NCBI RefSeq assembly: GCF_014305155.1
Contig: NZ_JACRUK010000004.1
Location: 1-64,000, forward strand
DNA: 64,000 bases
Source: Flavobacterium muglaense
Lineage (GTDB): Bacteria; Bacteroidota; Bacteroidia; Flavobacteriales; Flavobacteriaceae
Direction of reading: 5' to 3'
Shown here one piece after another: positions 35,727-44,479 of this stretch. Each line of letters begins with the position of its first letter. The first letter of the stretch is position 1. Both the position numbers and the translations under genes were made by a program. The notes beneath the pieces are model-generated. The model did not search any database, was not told the DNA's origin, and was given only the letters and a program-made list of their open reading frames with translations.

Positions 35727-36563
35727 TTAATTAAAAACCCAAGATTTAATATCTTTTTGTTTTTCTAAAGTGGTTTCTAATTGATCTTCTAGCTGGGGAA
35801 AGAAATCTACACCCGTCATTTGCTCTAGGCTATCAACAGATACCACGTACGTATACAAAGGCTCATTACTTTTTTTATTAGGAATTAAAAAAGCAATCAT
35901 TTTGTACTTACCATTGTATTCATCTAGTATTATTTTATAAAAATACTCTGGCACAACCACTTTCTCGGTACCGATAGATTTATAAGTTTTATTAAGCACG
36001 CCCCCTGTAACAACATAAACACCATCGTATCTAGAAGCCCAATAACGCACTTTTTGCTCCAATCGATTCCAAATACCACCATTAAAATCATGGTTTTGAG
36101 GTGAAATATTTGAGGTGAAAAAAGTATCAGTATACGCCTCTTTACTAAACTCCATATCAGCAGCAGGGCACAGATGGCCTTTGTCATATCCACTTTGTTT
36201 GTAATTGCGCCAATCAGCCGAACCTGTTTTAACCTTTGGATCAACATTAAAATAAGGACGTTTAAAATCGCTGTTTTTTACATACTCTTTCTTTAATTCA
36301 TAAGCCAGCCACTCCGCTTGTTCTGCTTCTTCTTTATACGACAAGGTATAATAAGAATGTTTTACAATCTGACCAGTAGTAGATGAAGGCAAATAATCAA
36401 AATCAACCGCATTTGATCCTGTTTTATTCACATCCCTTCCAATTATTTGCTCTTGCCCATTTAACTGCTCCACAACTCCATTTACACCTTTATCATCCAT
36501 CTTACAAGACAGACTTAAACCTATGATTATCAAAAGAACTGTTTTCAAAGTAATATTCTTCAT
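35727..36563 (-). CDS. Secreted DNA/RNA non-specific endonuclease (lipoprotein)
   Basis: This 278-residue protein has a lipoprotein-type signal with Cys near residue 20 (LSLSCKMDD). The NUC1-type beta-beta-alpha-metal domain shows the motif DKGHLCPAADM, where the His is the general base. FFTSNISPQNHDFNGGIWNRLEQKVR supplies the metal-binding Asn. It should cut nucleic acids outside the cytoplasm, for nutrient or phosphate scavenging. It is separated from the protease gene upstream by a terminator. Confidence 0.92.
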   Translation of the reverse strand: MKNITLKTVLLIIIGLSLSCKMDDKGVNGVVEQLNGQEQIIGRDVNKTGSNAVDFDYLPSSTTGQIVKHSYYTLSYKEEAEQAEWLAYELKKEYVKNSDFKRPYFNVDPKVKTGSADWRNYKQSGYDKGHLCPAADMEFSKEAYTDTFFTSNISPQNHDFNGGIWNRLEQKVRYWASRYDGVYVVTGGVLNKTYKSIGTEKVVVPEYFYKIILDEYNGKYKMIAFLIPNKKSNEPLYTYVVSVDSLEQMTGVDFFPQLEDQLETTLEKQKDIKSWVFN

Positions 36564-36594
36564 TTTTTTCTATATTTTACTGTATCGTATCATT

Positions 36595-36637
36595 AAAAAA
36601 GGGTTCAACTTTAATTTCTAAAGTTAAACCCTTTCTT
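36595..36637 (-). terminator. Terminator after the tail-specific protease gene
   Basis: AAAGGGTTcAACTTTA pairs with TAAAGTTaAACCCTTT around a 5-base loop; on the minus strand it is followed by TTTTTT. It separates the protease and endonuclease genes. Confidence 0.88.
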
Positions 36638-36656
36638 AATTTCAATTAGATTTGAT

Positions 36657-38924
36657 TTAAGACTTAACTAGTTTATCTTTTTTCAAACTAGTTGGAGTCG
36701 TTTTCTTAACTACTGTTTTTGATTGTAAATCGTCCAAGACATTTAATGCTTCTTCAACATAAATATCTTTGGCCAATCCTTCATGCCAACGATCTCTTTT
36801 CTCCTTCAATACATTGTCTTTTTCCATTTGCGCCACCTCATAAGGCAAGGATGAAAAACGCAGTTTACTATTATACTGAGAGATTGGTTTGTATTTCTTC
36901 GCTTTCTCTTCAAGGTCGTTTTGTGCCTTTTTAAATTTATCAATATTCAAGCTATAAGTATTCTCTTCACTTCTACTATCAATCCATTTTGCATTTTCTT
37001 CAATCAATTGAAATTGTGCGTTACCAGCAATCCTATTTTTACTATTGGCTATCGCTTGATCAAAATTGGCATTTTTATTCCAAACAGTATAATTTGCAGC
37101 ATCAATTTTATCCCAAGGCATTGCATTTTCCACATCACGTTCTCCCATTTTCAAGTATGCATAACGATCTGGCATCACCACATCACTACTAACACCGTCC
37201 AACTGCGTGGAACCACCATTAATTCTATAAAATTTCTGAGTAGTTGTTTTCAACGCACCCAAATCACCCACTGCACTATTACGAACAAACTGGTTTAGAT
37301 CAATAACATTTTGTACCGTTCCTTTTCCATAAGTTTGCTTACTACCAATGATAATTCCTCTTTTATAATCTTGAATGGCTGCCGCCAAAATCTCAGAAGC
37401 AGAAGCTGAAAAACTATTAACCATAATCACTAGTGGTCCATCCCATTCAATCTTTGGGTCTCTATCAAAAAGAACCTCTTTTTTAACACCAGTCGACTTA
37501 ATTTGAACGATAGGCCCTTGCTCAATGAACAAACCAGCAATATCAACAACAGTAGACAAAGAACCCCCACCGTCATCTCTAACGTCTAAGACGATTCCGT
37601 TTACACCTGCTTTTTTCAAACGATCTACTTCTAATGCAATATCTTTACCTGCATCTCTACCGTCTTTGTTTTCGAAATCAATGTAAAACTTCGGCAAATA
37701 AATCACCCCGTATTTCAAACCATTTTTTTCAACAACACTTGACTTAGCGTAGGTTTCTTCGATCTCAACAATATCTCTAATAATAGAAATAACCTTTACA
37801 GTACCATCTACTTTTTTAACAGTTAAACGCACCTCAGAACCTTTAGGTCCTTTTATTTTTTTAACAACATCATCAAGACGCATACCCACAACGTCAACGG
37901 GTTCTGCATTTCCTTGCGCCACTTTCATCACTAAATCTCCAGATTCTAATTGTTTGCCTCTCCATGCTGGACCTCCCGAAATTAATTCGGAAATTTCAGT
38001 GTAGTCATTTTTCTTTTGCAAACGTGCCCCAATTCCTTCTAACTTCCCACTGATGCTAACGTCGAAACGTTCTTTTTCTTCGGGAGCAAAATAATTAGTA
38101 TGCGGATCAAAACGAGCTGTAATTGAATTAATGTAAACAGAAAACCAATCATTCCTATCCAAATCATTCATGAATCCAAAATACTCATCCAATGACTTCT
38201 TAGCATTTTCACGTGTATCTATTTCTAGCTCTGCAAAAGTTTTCACTTTAGTATCATCAGCTGCAGCTACTTTCTCTTTAGCAGCATCAACTGGCAATTT
38301 TTCAATGGTTTGCCCACCTACTAAACTGTCATTACTGACTTCGTTTGTGATTCCCTTTGCTTTGTTTTCTTGAAATTTCAATCGATCCGTTAAAGATGCA
38401 AGCGCAGATAATTTAAGTTGCTTGCGCCATCTGTCTTTTAATTCAGTCGTATTTTTAGCATAAGGTGCTTTTTCATAATCTGTATTAAAACTTTCATCGA
38501 TAGTATAATCAAATGGCACAGCAAGAACGTCTTTGTACAACGTTTTACTCTGATTCATTCTTGTAATCAATCGATCGTAAGTCAAGTTGAAAAACGTCAA
38601 ATCTTTATTGATCAACTGATCGTCAAGTTGCGTTTCAAACTGAGCGAACTCATCAATATCCGATTGCAAAAAGAATCTTTTTGACGGGTCTAAAGCCTGA
38701 ATATAATCTTTATAAACCCCCTTAGAGAAGGCATCATCAATTGCAGCAGGGTTATAATGTCCTTTTTCTATGACGAAAGTCAATAATTCTAATAGTAATT
38801 TATCTTTTTCAGGATCCTCAGCATTCGAAGATTTGATTTTAAAAGCAAATAATGTGGCCGACAGGAATACAATTCCAAGGAGTATTTTATAATTTCTTTT
38901 CATAAAGTTAAGAATAGCATTCAT
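36657..38924 (-). CDS. prc: Tail-specific protease (Prc, peptidase S41)
   Basis: This periplasmic C-terminal-processing protease degrades or trims envelope proteins. The 755-residue protein has an N-terminal anchor or signal helix (YKILLGIVFLSATLFAF). The helical NTD contains YIQALDPSKRFFLQSDIDEF. A PDZ domain lies at about residues 285-370 (GIGARLQKK...EISELISGGPAWRGKQLESGDLVMKV). The S41 core has VLDVRDDGGGSL and SFSASASEILAAAIQDYKRGIIIGSKQTYGKGTVQ; Ser508 and Lys534 are the probable dyad. A C-terminal DUF3340 domain follows. A second ATG at 38903 (MKRNYKILL) is also a reasonable start. Confidence 0.94.
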   Translation of the reverse strand: MNAILNFMKRNYKILLGIVFLSATLFAFKIKSSNAEDPEKDKLLLELLTFVIEKGHYNPAAIDDAFSKGVYKDYIQALDPSKRFFLQSDIDEFAQFETQLDDQLINKDLTFFNLTYDRLITRMNQSKTLYKDVLAVPFDYTIDESFNTDYEKAPYAKNTTELKDRWRKQLKLSALASLTDRLKFQENKAKGITNEVSNDSLVGGQTIEKLPVDAAKEKVAAADDTKVKTFAELEIDTRENAKKSLDEYFGFMNDLDRNDWFSVYINSITARFDPHTNYFAPEEKERFDVSISGKLEGIGARLQKKNDYTEISELISGGPAWRGKQLESGDLVMKVAQGNAEPVDVVGMRLDDVVKKIKGPKGSEVRLTVKKVDGTVKVISIIRDIVEIEETYAKSSVVEKNGLKYGVIYLPKFYIDFENKDGRDAGKDIALEVDRLKKAGVNGIVLDVRDDGGGSLSTVVDIAGLFIEQGPIVQIKSTGVKKEVLFDRDPKIEWDGPLVIMVNSFSASASEILAAAIQDYKRGIIIGSKQTYGKGTVQNVIDLNQFVRNSAVGDLGALKTTTQKFYRINGGSTQLDGVSSDVVMPDRYAYLKMGERDVENAMPWDKIDAANYTVWNKNANFDQAIANSKNRIAGNAQFQLIEENAKWIDSRSEENTYSLNIDKFKKAQNDLEEKAKKYKPISQYNSKLRFSSLPYEVAQMEKDNVLKEKRDRWHEGLAKDIYVEEALNVLDDLQSKTVVKKTTPTSLKKDKLVKS

Positions 38925-39119
38925 CCAAAATTTTTAAACTAAGTTACGGTAAAATCAATGTGAACTACAATAGACACGCCATAATTTTTTGTTAAAGATA
39001 TAAAAATGGATTTTGTTTTCCCTTTTAATCTTCGCCAATCATTATTTTTTGTTTTACTTTGTTTGATTAAATAGATAACAATTTTCGTTCCATTTTGACG
39101 ATAAAACAGATAAAAAAAC

Positions 39120-39899
39120 ATGACTAAAAATAAACCCTTAATTTTAATTACCAATGACGATGGAATTTCGGCTCCAGGCATTCGTGCTTTAATTGACGTA
39201 ATGTCACAAATAGGCGAAGTAGTCGTTGTTGCTCCAGACAAACCGCAAAGCGCCATGGGTCATGCCATTACCATCAATAATACTTTGTATTTAAATAAAA
39301 TTTCTAAAGAATCAGACCCCGTACTAGAATACAGCTGCTCTGGAACACCCGTAGATTGTGTCAAGCTAGCGGTAAACGAGATCTTAAAAAGAAAACCTGA
39401 TTTGTGTGTTTCTGGCATTAACCACGGATCAAACTCCTCGATCAATGTGATTTATTCTGGAACCATGAGTGCTGCCGTTGAAGCAGGTATAGAAGGAATT
39501 CCAGCAATAGGTTTTTCACTATTAGATTACGACTGGAATGCCGATTTTGACAGTATAAAATCATTTGTAAAAAAAATAACAACTGAAGTTTTAGAAAAAG
39601 GTTTACCCAAAGACGTGGTTTTAAACGTAAACTTTCCAAAATTGAAACAAGACGAAATCAAAGGAATTAAAATTTGCCGTCAAGCGAAAGCATTATGGGT
39701 CGAAAAATTCGACAAAAGACAAACACCACAAGGCCGAGATTACTATTGGTTAGCGGGAGAATTTGTAAACAAAGACAAAGGAGAAGATACTGATGAATGG
39801 GCATTAGAAAACGGGTACATATCTGTAGTTCCCGTACAATTTGATTTAACTGCACATCACGCTACTCAAGAACTTAATAGCTGGAACTGGAATGAATAA
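39120..39899 (+). CDS. surE: 5'-nucleotidase SurE
   Basis: SurE removes phosphate from nucleoside monophosphates. The 259-residue protein has the metal site LITNDDGISAPGI, PQSAMGHAIT, CSGTPVDCVKLAV and SGINHGSNSSINVIYSGTMSAAVEAGIEGIPAIGFSL. These correspond to the four family blocks. Its end overlaps the next gene's start by eight bases, so the small membrane protein is translated with it. Confidence 0.96.
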   Translation: MTKNKPLILITNDDGISAPGIRALIDVMSQIGEVVVVAPDKPQSAMGHAITINNTLYLNKISKESDPVLEYSCSGTPVDCVKLAVNEILKRKPDLCVSGINHGSNSSINVIYSGTMSAAVEAGIEGIPAIGFSLLDYDWNADFDSIKSFVKKITTEVLEKGLPKDVVLNVNFPKLKQDEIKGIKICRQAKALWVEKFDKRQTPQGRDYYWLAGEFVNKDKGEDTDEWALENGYISVVPVQFDLTAHHATQELNSWNWNE

Positions 39900-40164
39900 A
39901 AAAGACTTATTTATAGGATTAGGACTTGGACTTATAGCCTCCCTGGCAGGTTGCTACTTGTTTATTATTTTGGGAACAAATTACAATTTCATTGCTGGAA
40001 TACAAATTTTAAAACAACAAGGATCACTGGGAAAACTCGTGACTTTGGGCTCCTTGCTAGACCTGGCCTTGTTTACCATTTTATTAAAAAAGAACAAAGA
40101 AATCATGGCGCGAGGCGTTGTTTTATCAGTAATTTTACTGGCTTTACTCACCTTGTTTTTATAA
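39892..40164 (+). CDS. Small membrane protein between surE and lpxB
   Basis: This 90-residue protein has three hydrophobic helices (residues about 8-28, 50-63, 72-89). It has no recognised motif. It begins inside surE (ATG overlapping the surE stop by eight bases), a sign of real coding and coupled translation. A link to lipid A or nucleotide metabolism is only suggested by the neighbours. Confidence 0.8.
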   Translation: MNKKDLFIGLGLGLIASLAGCYLFIILGTNYNFIAGIQILKQQGSLGKLVTLGSLLDLALFTILLKKNKEIMARGVVLSVILLALLTLFL

Positions 40165-40180
40165 AATAAAAGGGATTTTA

Positions 40181-40212
40181 TTTGACAGTCGCCTGGTCAA
40201 TACTTAATTTTG
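40181..40212 (+). promoter_or_regulatory. lpxB promoter, Bacteroidota type
   Basis: TTTG (40181-40184), a 20-base spacer and TAATTTTG (40205-40212) fit the consensus. The -7 element ends 35 bases before the lpxB ATG. Confidence 0.65.
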
Positions 40213-40247
40213 AACATTCAAGTTTTTAACCCACTCAAATCTTACAA

Positions 40248-41375
40248 ATGAAATACTACATTCTAGCCGGAGAAGCATCAGGAGATTTGCATGGATCCAA
40301 TTTGATAAAAGAAATATTCAAGCAAGACAAAAACGCACAGATACGATGCTGGGGTGGCGACTTGATGCAACAAGCGGGAGCTGAACTAGTGTCTCATTAT
40401 AAAGAGCGTGCTTTTATGGGCTTTGGTGAAATCATTAAAAACTTATCCTCCATACTCGATTTTATAAAATTTTGCAAGCAAGATATTGAAGACTACAAAC
40501 CCGACGCTTTGATCTTTATCGATAATTCTGGCTTTAACCTTCGAATTGCTAAATGGGCAAAACCCGCAGGCTTCAACACGTTTTACTACATTAGTCCGCA
40601 AGTATGGGCTTCTAGAGCGGGTCGAGTAGAAACCATCAAGAAAACCATAGATCATATGTACGTGGTCTTGCCATTTGTTAAACCATTTTATGAAAAATAC
40701 AATTATAACGTCACTTATGTTGGACATCCGTTAATTGACGCCATACAAAACCATCCTACTAAGGAGGCAAAAGATTTTAGAATCGAAAACAAATTAAGCG
40801 ACAAACCTATCATTGCCTTACTCCCTGGAAGTCGTAAGCAAGAGATCACTAAAATGCTTACCGGCATGTTGAGCGTAGTGAATGATTACCCGGATTATCA
40901 ATTTGTGATTGCAGGTGCACCCAGTCAGGATTATTCATTTTACCAACAATTTATTAAAAATGAAAATATTAAATTCATTTCGAATAAAACCTATGCTTTA
41001 CTAAAGAATGCTACTGCAGCTTTAGTTACTTCAGGTACAGCAACACTTGAAACTGCTTTATTAAAAGTTCCAGAAGTAGTGTGCTACAAAGGAAGCTGGC
41101 TTTCATACCAAATTGCAAAACGCATTATTACACTAAAATACATTTCACTTGTCAACCTAATTATGGACGAAGAAGTGGTCACTGAATTAATTCAAGAAAA
41201 ATTCACCACCAAAAACATCAAAAAGGAATTAGACAAAATCTTAGAACCCAACTACAAAAAACAACTTCTAGCAAAATATGAGGTACTTGAGCAAAAACTA
41301 GGAGGTGTTGGAGCCAGTGAAAAAACAGCTAAACTAATTATCAAAGACTTAAAAGCTCTTTTACAAAATCATTAA
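40248..41375 (+). CDS. lpxB: Lipid-A-disaccharide synthase
   Basis: It condenses UDP-2,3-diacylglucosamine with lipid X to form the lipid A disaccharide on the inner membrane. The 375-residue protein has YILAGEASGDLHGSNLI, YYISPQVWASRAGRVETIKKTIDHMYVVLPFVKPFYEKY, the VGHPLIDAI motif, LLPGSRKQEITKML, and ALVTSGTATLETALLKVPEVVCYK. It has its own promoter. The next gene starts 12 bases later. Confidence 0.96.
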   Translation: MKYYILAGEASGDLHGSNLIKEIFKQDKNAQIRCWGGDLMQQAGAELVSHYKERAFMGFGEIIKNLSSILDFIKFCKQDIEDYKPDALIFIDNSGFNLRIAKWAKPAGFNTFYYISPQVWASRAGRVETIKKTIDHMYVVLPFVKPFYEKYNYNVTYVGHPLIDAIQNHPTKEAKDFRIENKLSDKPIIALLPGSRKQEITKMLTGMLSVVNDYPDYQFVIAGAPSQDYSFYQQFIKNENIKFISNKTYALLKNATAALVTSGTATLETALLKVPEVVCYKGSWLSYQIAKRIITLKYISLVNLIMDEEVVTELIQEKFTTKNIKKELDKILEPNYKKQLLAKYEVLEQKLGGVGASEKTAKLIIKDLKALLQNH

Positions 41376-41386
41376 AACAATACATT

Positions 41387-41896
41387 TTGAATAAAATAAT
41401 CTGCCTTTTCTTATTCCTGATACTATTCACTTCTTGTAAAACTAGTTCCAAAATAGTAACTACAAAAAGCAAGGCACACAGTAGCGTCTCTAATAGAAAA
41501 ACCAGTCAATTAATAGACGATATTGTAACCACAGCAACAGATAACATCGGAGTGCGCTATAAAGCCGCAGGAACAACATCATCTGGTTTTGATTGTTCTG
41601 GATTAGTTTATAGCACTTTTAGTCAATACGACATTGCACTTCCTCGCACTTCGATAGAACAATCCAAAACAGGAACTGATCTAGGCAAAAACACCAATAA
41701 AGCACAAAAAGGAGATTTAATATTTTTTAGAACTAACAATAGATCACAAATAAATCATGTAGGAATCATTACCGAAGTGACAGATGACGAAATTAAATTT
41801 GTCCACGCATCGACTTCCAAAGGGGTTATAATCTCTTCGACCAAACAAGCCTACTATCAAAAAACTTTTGCACAAATCAATCGTGTTTTAGAATAA
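41387..41896 (+). CDS. NlpC/P60 (C40) cell-wall hydrolase, lipoprotein
   Basis: This 169-residue protein has a lipoprotein signal (NKIICLFLFLILFTSC, lipid Cys near residue 17) followed by a C40 peptidase domain. The catalytic Cys lies in SGFDCSGLVYSTF, with QINHVGIITEV for the His and FVHASTSKGVIIS following. It hydrolyses peptide bonds in peptidoglycan stems. The start codon must be TTG at 41387, because no ATG lies before the signal sequence. It is close behind lpxB and ahead of comEC. Confidence 0.92.
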   Translation: MNKIICLFLFLILFTSCKTSSKIVTTKSKAHSSVSNRKTSQLIDDIVTTATDNIGVRYKAAGTTSSGFDCSGLVYSTFSQYDIALPRTSIEQSKTGTDLGKNTNKAQKGDLIFFRTNNRSQINHVGIITEVTDDEIKFVHASTSKGVIISSTKQAYYQKTFAQINRVLE

Positions 41897-41936
41897 AAAA
41901 AAATATTTTGTAGCTAAAAAGCTGTACTTTAGAACA

Positions 41937-43958
41937 ATGAAAGTACTGCAATTCCCTTTGGCACGAATAACGATTGGATTTATCCTTGGGATTTTGCTGT
42001 GTTTTTATACCACGCCCTCATTTAATTTGATTTTAGCAATAACTGCATGCACGTTTATTGGCTTTATTGTCGTCTACTTTCGCTGGAGCAAAACCAGCTA
42101 TTTTGGTTTACTAACCTTCATTGTTGCAATTAGTTTGGGCACGATTACGCAAATAGCTCACACAGACAGCTACCAACCTAATAATTACATTCACAATCAC
42201 TCCTCCTTTGAGCAATCACAAAATATTTCGATAGTCATAGGTGAACAACTAAAAAAAACCAATTTCAACGACCGCTATTACGCAACAATAACCCAAATAG
42301 GCAACAAAAGCAACTCGGGGAAAATAATCCTAAACTTACCCAAAGACAGCACCAATCACATTTTTGAGACGGGGACTTGCCTTCTAATCAAGGGAAAATT
42401 GATTCGCAACAACAAGCCATATAATCCCAACCAATTTGATTACGGTGCCTACCTACAACAAAAACAAATTTACGCACAACTGTATGCTACCAATGAATCA
42501 ATAGCAATTGGTAATATGGTTCAAAAAGACATTTGGTATTACATATCCCGTTTAAGACATACCATCATACAGAATTTAGAAAAAAATAAATTCAACAAGA
42601 AGGAATTAGGCGTAGCACTTGCTCTAGTGATGGGCCAACGACAAGACATTTCACCCGAATTAATACAAGAATACCAATATGCAGGAGCTGTCCATATTTT
42701 ATCCGTCTCAGGACTACATGTTGGTTTTATACTTTTATTTCTAAACTTATTGCTCAAACCGATTCCAAACACTAACAAAGGAGCTATTATAAAATTAATG
42801 ATAAGCATTAGCTGCTTGTGGGTTTTCGCTTTAATCGCAGGTTTATCGCCATCAGTAGTGCGATCCGTAACCATGTTTTCATTTGTTGCAGTAGGCTACT
42901 ATTTGAGACGGACATTAAACACCTACCACAGCATACTCGTTTCTATATTACTAATCCTTCTATTTCAACCTTCCTTTCTGTTTGATGTAGGTTTTCAATT
43001 GAGCTACTGTGCGTTGTTTTTCATTATTTGGCTACAGCCATTACTTGCAAGCATTTGGAAACCCAAAAAATGGCTTTCAAAATACATTTGGAACGCCCTT
43101 ACTGTGTCATTTGCAGCACAACTTGGCACTATGCCGTTAAGCATTTATTACTTTCACCAGTTTCCCGGTTTGTTTTTCATTACCAATATTATCATTATAC
43201 CACTAGTCTGTTTTATCATGGTACTGGGTGTTCTAGTATTATTTCTTGCTGCCTTTAATTACATTCCTATATTGCTAGCAAAACCGCTAGAATGGGGAAT
43301 ATACTATCTGAACACCATTATATCAACCATTGCATCCTTTGAAAAATTTGTATTCCATAATATCCCTTTTCACTTCTACCTACTACTGAGTTGTTACCTA
43401 TTAATCATCAGTAGTATTGTTTATTTAAAAAAACCTCGTTATACTAGCTTGCTAATTGTTTTACTTTCGATCGTAACAATACAAATTAGTTATATGACGA
43501 TCAAATATAACATTAGACAAGAAAAGGAATGGATTGTACTCCATGTGAAACGCCAAACCCAAATTGTAGAACGCCATGGCGAAGACGTCGTTTTATACCA
43601 GCGAGAGAAGGACTCGGCATTGTCCAAAAACAACACATTAAACGGCTACTTAGTCGCTAATTTCAGCACCATTAAACAAAGACAGAACCTCAAAAATCTA
43701 TTGTATTGTAACGGAACTAAAATTCTTATTGTAGACAGCTCAGGGGTATACCCTACAACTAGCAAACCTGATATTGTATTGCTCACACAAACACCCAAAA
43801 TTAATATGGATCGAATGTTAATTGCACTACAACCAAAGCTAGTAATCGCCGACGCCTCCAACTACAGAACCATACAAAACAACTGGAAAGAAAGTTGCTT
43901 ACAACAAAAAATCCCTTTTCATGCTACCGCCGAAAAGGGATTCTTTAAACTAAATTGA
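41937..43958 (+). CDS. comEC: ComEC/Rec2-family competence channel
   Basis: ComEC forms the inner-membrane channel for incoming DNA. The 673-residue protein has an N-terminal DUF4131 region with two or three helices and an OB-like domain (about 30-185). The competence domain has about eight helices and the signature YAGAVHILSVSGLHVGFI, plus GLSPSVVRSVTMFSFVAVG and VSFAAQLGTMPLSIYYFHQFP. The C-terminal 150 residues are a weak remnant or variant of the metallo-beta-lactamase-like domain, with no HxHxDH motif. Only two bases separate it from the convergent thioredoxin gene. Confidence 0.9.
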   Translation: MKVLQFPLARITIGFILGILLCFYTTPSFNLILAITACTFIGFIVVYFRWSKTSYFGLLTFIVAISLGTITQIAHTDSYQPNNYIHNHSSFEQSQNISIVIGEQLKKTNFNDRYYATITQIGNKSNSGKIILNLPKDSTNHIFETGTCLLIKGKLIRNNKPYNPNQFDYGAYLQQKQIYAQLYATNESIAIGNMVQKDIWYYISRLRHTIIQNLEKNKFNKKELGVALALVMGQRQDISPELIQEYQYAGAVHILSVSGLHVGFILLFLNLLLKPIPNTNKGAIIKLMISISCLWVFALIAGLSPSVVRSVTMFSFVAVGYYLRRTLNTYHSILVSILLILLFQPSFLFDVGFQLSYCALFFIIWLQPLLASIWKPKKWLSKYIWNALTVSFAAQLGTMPLSIYYFHQFPGLFFITNIIIIPLVCFIMVLGVLVLFLAAFNYIPILLAKPLEWGIYYLNTIISTIASFEKFVFHNIPFHFYLLLSCYLLIISSIVYLKKPRYTSLLIVLLSIVTIQISYMTIKYNIRQEKEWIVLHVKRQTQIVERHGEDVVLYQREKDSALSKNNTLNGYLVANFSTIKQRQNLKNLLYCNGTKILIVDSSGVYPTTSKPDIVLLTQTPKINMDRMLIALQPKLVIADASNYRTIQNNWKESCLQQKIPFHATAEKGFFKLN

Positions 43959-43960
43959 AT

Positions 43961-44425
43961 TTATTTTTTTTTGATAATTCCGTTAGCCACTTCTAACCAA
44001 GCTGCTGGACCTCCAGATACATAACCTGTACTTCCTAAACCTGCAAAATTAATCTTACCTTCTTTATCCACTGTCCCTTTGGCAAAATGAACTGTTGGAA
44101 AACCTTGTATTGCAAAAGCTTGTTGCAACTCGTCATTTTGTTTTTTAATTTCTGGTGCTTGTGGAGTTCTTCTTGGATAATCCAATTCGACTAAAACCAC
44201 ATTATCAGTAGCCCATTTTTTAAAATCAGGTGTTTTCAAGACTTCTTTTTGTAAACGAATACACCATCCACACCAATCGCTACCTGTAAAGAATAACAGC
44301 AGCGGTTTCTTTTTCTTGTTTGCTATAGTAATCGCTTCTTTTACATCAGTATGCCATTTTAAATCTTGTGCCTGCGCACTAACAATTCCAATACAGAATA
44401 CTACTATCAAATATATTTTCTTCAT
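43961..44425 (-). CDS. Secreted thioredoxin-family protein
   Basis: This 154-residue protein has a signal peptide (MKKIYLIVVFCIGIVSAQAQ) and a thioredoxin fold with the active site CGWC at residues 52-55 (GSDWCGWCIRLQ). IQGFPTVHFAKG carries the cis-Pro. The helical insert NDELQQAFAIQ resembles DsbD-C/thioredoxin-like DUF255 forms. It probably reduces or forms disulfides in the periplasm. It lies 54 bases after the last POT transporter gene, so it may share its mRNA. Confidence 0.92.
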   Translation of the reverse strand: MKKIYLIVVFCIGIVSAQAQDLKWHTDVKEAITIANKKKKPLLLFFTGSDWCGWCIRLQKEVLKTPDFKKWATDNVVLVELDYPRRTPQAPEIKKQNDELQQAFAIQGFPTVHFAKGTVDKEGKINFAGLGSTGYVSGGPAAWLEVANGIIKKK

Positions 44426-44479
44426 AACTAATTTTATTTATACACAAATTTAAACAAAAATTATTCCACAAACTGTCGT

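Noticed and set aside
36921-37298. Plus-strand frame of 125 codons opposite the tail-specific protease gene
   Set aside because: Antisense to conserved S41 coding sequence; no independent evidence.
40164-40184. AT-only stem AAATAAAA/TTTTATTT before lpxB as a terminator
   Set aside because: No G-C pair in the stem, and it overlaps the -33 element of a good promoter.
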